NCBI GenBank assembly: GCA_944383545.1
Contig: CALWPY010000011.1
Location: 1 to 64,000 of the forward strand
From: an uncultured Lachnospiraceae bacterium
GTDB taxonomy: Bacteria; Bacillota; Clostridia; Lachnospirales; Lachnospiraceae
Direction: 5' to 3'
Length of the DNA stretch: 64,000 bases
The position numbers and the translations under genes are program-made. Positions 61,703 to 64,000 of the stretch are shown here, one piece after another. The number at the start of each line of letters is the position of its first letter. Position 1 is the first letter of the stretch. Under the pieces are notes generated by a model. It was given only the letters and a program-made list of their open reading frames with translations, was not told where the DNA came from and did not search any database.

Positions 61703-62554
61703 TTATACTTCATTGTACTGTTTACTCAAAGAAAATGCCAAAACCATAAGAAGTAAGTTTATAATTCCAAAGTATAAATATGACCAACCTATCGGAAGTA
61801 ACGGTACACTGCTATACTCTGTATAATGCAGCCATGTAATAGTATGAGGCATGGGAAATAACCACATATTCCTCATTCTCACGGCACTGGCGATTGTCCC
61901 TAAAACAATTAACATGCAATCCATAAATATTCCAATTATCTTCTTTTTGATAAGTGAAAATACCAGTAACAGCATTGAGAGCATAATTAAATATGATATA
62001 AGCAGAAGCGTTGTATGTATTAATGTCTGAAACAAGGACATCTGATTATAAAGATTTTCAGGTACCAGTTCCACTACATATTCTCCCGCCCGTTCAGGAA
62101 ACATTGAAACATATTTTGTTACTGCACTGCTGTAATCCATGCTCCAGTCCGTAAAATCAAGTGATAACAAAAGAGATATGACAAATACAAAAAACGCAAG
62201 AATGACAGATATCATAATTGCATATAATATCTGACTTAATACCCATATCCTTTTACTGCATCTTATATTAAAAAAATAAAGACTTTCTCCTTCCCTTGGA
62301 AAATCTGCAATTATAACCAAAAATAAAATAGGAAGTATCAGTACAATCATTCCTGAATTACCGATTGCAACATATGGCTCAAAAGCGGACAGCTTATATC
62401 CTGTAGATATACTCATAGCTCTAAGCGGCTCAACAATCAGAATATTAATAAAAATAACAAATAATGCCAATATTATTATTTTCGTGCTTCTTACAAATCG
62501 TGAAACCTCCATGCACGAAAGCTTCCATATTGTTTTTAAATTATTCAAAGCCAA
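61703..62554 (-). CDS. ABC-2-type transporter membrane protein
   Basis: 283 residues, about six helices (KIIILALFVIFINILIVEPL; IVLILPILFLVIIADFP; ILYAIMISVILAFFVFVISLLLSL) with an extracytoplasmic loop between helices 3 and 4. TTG start at 62554 with AAAGGGG about seven bases upstream; overlaps the preceding permease by 14 bases. Pairs with the ATPase 12 bases downstream. The substrate is unknown. Confidence 0.77.
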   Translation of the reverse strand: MALNNLKTIWKLSCMEVSRFVRSTKIIILALFVIFINILIVEPLRAMSISTGYKLSAFEPYVAIGNSGMIVLILPILFLVIIADFPREGESLYFFNIRCSKRIWVLSQILYAIMISVILAFFVFVISLLLSLDFTDWSMDYSSAVTKYVSMFPERAGEYVVELVPENLYNQMSLFQTLIHTTLLLISYLIMLSMLLLVFSLIKKKIIGIFMDCMLIVLGTIASAVRMRNMWLFPMPHTITWLHYTEYSSVPLLPIGWSYLYFGIINLLLMVLAFSLSKQYNEV

Positions 62555-63404
62555 ATTCAGCCCCTTTTCTTTTTAACAGATATAGAGTTAAAAGAAATCC
62601 AAGCAGATAAATTAAAACGGCAACTGCCAAAGAAAGCAATACATTCCTATATGTATATTGATTTATGTCTAATAATGATTCCCAGCTCAATACAGAACTT
62701 AAATTTATAATAAATTCGTTTTCTTTCACCAATGCATCATTTTGAATTTTAATGACAACCTGTCTCCAGATGTACTTTAACATAATCGGCAGGCAGATAA
62801 GAATGTATTTATCCACAAAGAAAACAGCTGCCAGATAAGCAAAAAGATTTACACACATTCCATACAAAAAAGCACCCATACAGCGCATCAGACAAAAAAG
62901 CGGCTCATTAAAATCAGGATGCATTTCCATGTAAACACTTATATCCGCCGGCGGGTACTCATTTATAGCCGGAAATCTTGCAAATATTATAATTCCGAAA
63001 ATCATATAGCCGGTCAGCATAATAACCCCACCGCTAAACATGGCAGAAAAAAGTTTTGAAACGGCATATTTAAAATTACTTTCACGAATCAGTAAAAATC
63101 TGTTAAATCCCGTCTGCTTTTCATTGGAAATAGTATAACGATATCCGATACTCAGAAAAAATACAATTAATAATTGTGTCCATGTTCCGATTCCTTTTAT
63201 CCATATATCGTATCGATTCATTAAGGTATCAGTAAGCATAGCCTCCTTGTTTAAGAAGAACATAAGCTCCATAATAGTATAAGTTTTTCCGCTTAAAGAC
63301 ACATAACCCTCACTTATAAGGCATACAAACACCACACCTATACAGGAAATTATAAAGAAAGGCAGATGTAAACTTTTTTTGATTTCACCCTTTATAAAAT
63401 GCAT
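62541..63404 (-). CDS. ABC-2-type transporter membrane protein
   Basis: 287 residues, about six helices (HLPFFIISCIGVVFVCLI; LLIVFFLSIGYRYTI; FLYGMCVNLFAYLAAVFFV; NVLLSLAVAVLIYLLGFLLTLYLLK). I chose ATG 63404 with GGGAGGAG just upstream, one base after the stop of the preceding gene; longer starts would overlap it. Second membrane component of the same transporter. Confidence 0.77.
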   Translation of the reverse strand: MHFIKGEIKKSLHLPFFIISCIGVVFVCLISEGYVSLSGKTYTIMELMFFLNKEAMLTDTLMNRYDIWIKGIGTWTQLLIVFFLSIGYRYTISNEKQTGFNRFLLIRESNFKYAVSKLFSAMFSGGVIMLTGYMIFGIIIFARFPAINEYPPADISVYMEMHPDFNEPLFCLMRCMGAFLYGMCVNLFAYLAAVFFVDKYILICLPIMLKYIWRQVVIKIQNDALVKENEFIINLSSVLSWESLLDINQYTYRNVLLSLAVAVLIYLLGFLLTLYLLKRKGAEFGFE

Positions 63405-63405
63405 A

Positions 63406-64000
63406 TTACTCCTCCCTGAATGAATAATAATACACATCTCCCGAAAGTGCATTTACATATACCCGCATTTCCTGTGAATTGGTGATATTTATTCCTTCAA
63501 ACTGCCAACATGGATATATTATCTGATTTTCTTCTTCATATTCACATATACAGTATATTAATTCTGCTTTATTCACTTTAAACATCAGATTTGAAGCCAG
63601 AAAATCACTCATGTATGATACTGCATCTTTCAGAGTTAATATATCTTCCTGTTCTTCAATAAGGCTTTCAAGCTGTTCAGCCTCTGAATATCCTGTATAA
63701 GCCGCTACCGTATCTCCATTTATCATATAAGCGGTTTTCATATCTTCATAAATATAATAATCATAAAATGTCCGATAACCTGTTTCCGAATATGCAAAAG
63801 GTACTCCGCAAAAAACTCTTCGTACCGTTACAACCTTTGCTGCGTCCCCTATTTTTACATTTCCTAAAACCAGTTCCCACTCTTCATCAGCCATATCACT
63901 AACCTTTCCCGAAGATACAATAATCTCAGAGTTAGAGCCCAACGCGTCCCTTGCGGCCAGTTTATCAGAATTAAGATATTCTGTTATTGAGCCGTCACTC
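63406..64000 (-). CDS. Extracytoplasmic-looking protein of the ABC operon (5' end outside window)
   Basis: Partial: the reading frame stays open through position 64000 (residues ...SDGSITEYLNSDKLAARDALGSNSE...), so the start is beyond the right edge; the in-frame TTG at 63942 is only an internal Leu. About 198 codons are visible. The end (NALSGDVYYYSFREE) resembles PepSY/YycH-type domains, a weak impression. It is one base upstream of the first permease, so it belongs to the ABC operon. Function unknown. Confidence 0.7.
   Translation of the reverse strand, partial: SDGSITEYLNSDKLAARDALGSNSEIIVSSGKVSDMADEEWELVLGNVKIGDAAKVVTVRRVFCGVPFAYSETGYRTFYDYYIYEDMKTAYMINGDTVAAYTGYSEAEQLESLIEEQEDILTLKDAVSYMSDFLASNLMFKVNKAELIYCICEYEEENQIIYPCWQFEGINITNSQEMRVYVNALSGDVYYYSFREE

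Noticed and set aside
63406-63942. Complete gene starting at TTG 63942
   Set aside because: The frame remains open and coding-like to the window edge, so the start lies outside.

Overview
The window looks like ordinary chromosome from an anaerobic, low-G+C Firmicute, most probably a member of the Lachnospiraceae (Clostridia). This rests on AT-rich DNA with strong AGGAGG ribosome sites and frequent TTG starts, DUF6382/FHA proteins, a Gram-positive Tad pilus locus with a DUF5702-like protein, ChW cell-wall repeats, an ATP-type PEP carboxykinase, a GH9 lipoprotein, archaeal-type ProRS, and sporulation-family genes (SpmB, CotS-like). The genus cannot be fixed from the sequence alone. I see no phage, IS element, CRISPR array or rRNA; there is one tRNA, tRNA-Pro(CGG).

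Layout. 1-5.1 kb: minus-strand signalling/envelope genes: a DUF6382 protein with 19-residue repeats (cut by the left edge), a zinc-ribbon membrane protein with 12-residue repeats, a DUF6382+FHA protein and MltG. 5.3-10.5 kb: cyclophilin, LysA, and an unknown secreted 862-residue protein with a small partner. 10.5-14.3 kb: dnaX-ybaB-recR-pfkA operon. 14.4-22.9 kb: a Tad/Flp pilus operon in the order tadZ, tadA, tadB, tadC, flp (a 56-residue pilin), a DUF5702-like protein, two TadE-like pseudopilins and a second DUF6382+FHA protein. 23-31 kb: hybrid histidine kinase, a GtrA-YfhO fusion, a GH9 lipoprotein and a eukaryotic-type HisA. 31-41 kb: AAA+ ATPase, CHAP/ChW cell-wall protein, phosphoglucomutase, CotS-like protein, CCA transferase, ProRS, pseudouridine synthase, MerR-like regulator. 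42-56.9 kb: DUF885 lipoprotein, pckA, aldo/keto reductase, SpmB, radical SAM, epimerase plus IspD/TarI-like pair, aminotransferase, TrpF, Cu/Zn SOD, MATE exporter, adenosine deaminase, AGCS transporter. 57-64 kb: tRNA-Pro, DegV, glycerol-1-phosphate dehydrogenase-like enzyme, CinA-C, a permuted NlpC/P60-like protein, BlaI-like repressor, and an ABC transporter operon whose first visible gene runs off the right edge.

The most unusual signal is a set of short, GC-richer nested-hairpin elements that does not match its AT-rich surroundings. Copies lie inside two protein-coding genes without breaking the reading frame (the GtrA-YfhO fusion at 27011-27112 and tadZ at 22691-22750), between genes at 57986-58083, and, as a probable diverged copy, at the 3' end of phosphoglucomutase (34630-34669). 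Stems differ in sequence but keep pairing. A second unexplained GC-rich stretch (about 16760-16850) sits within the Tad operon. Other points: three DUF6382 paralogues, a TadC with an Ig-like insertion, a eukaryotic HIS6-type HisA, a leaderless Cu/Zn SOD with Lys at the usual active-site Arg, and a terminator whose stem contains the next gene's Shine-Dalgarno.
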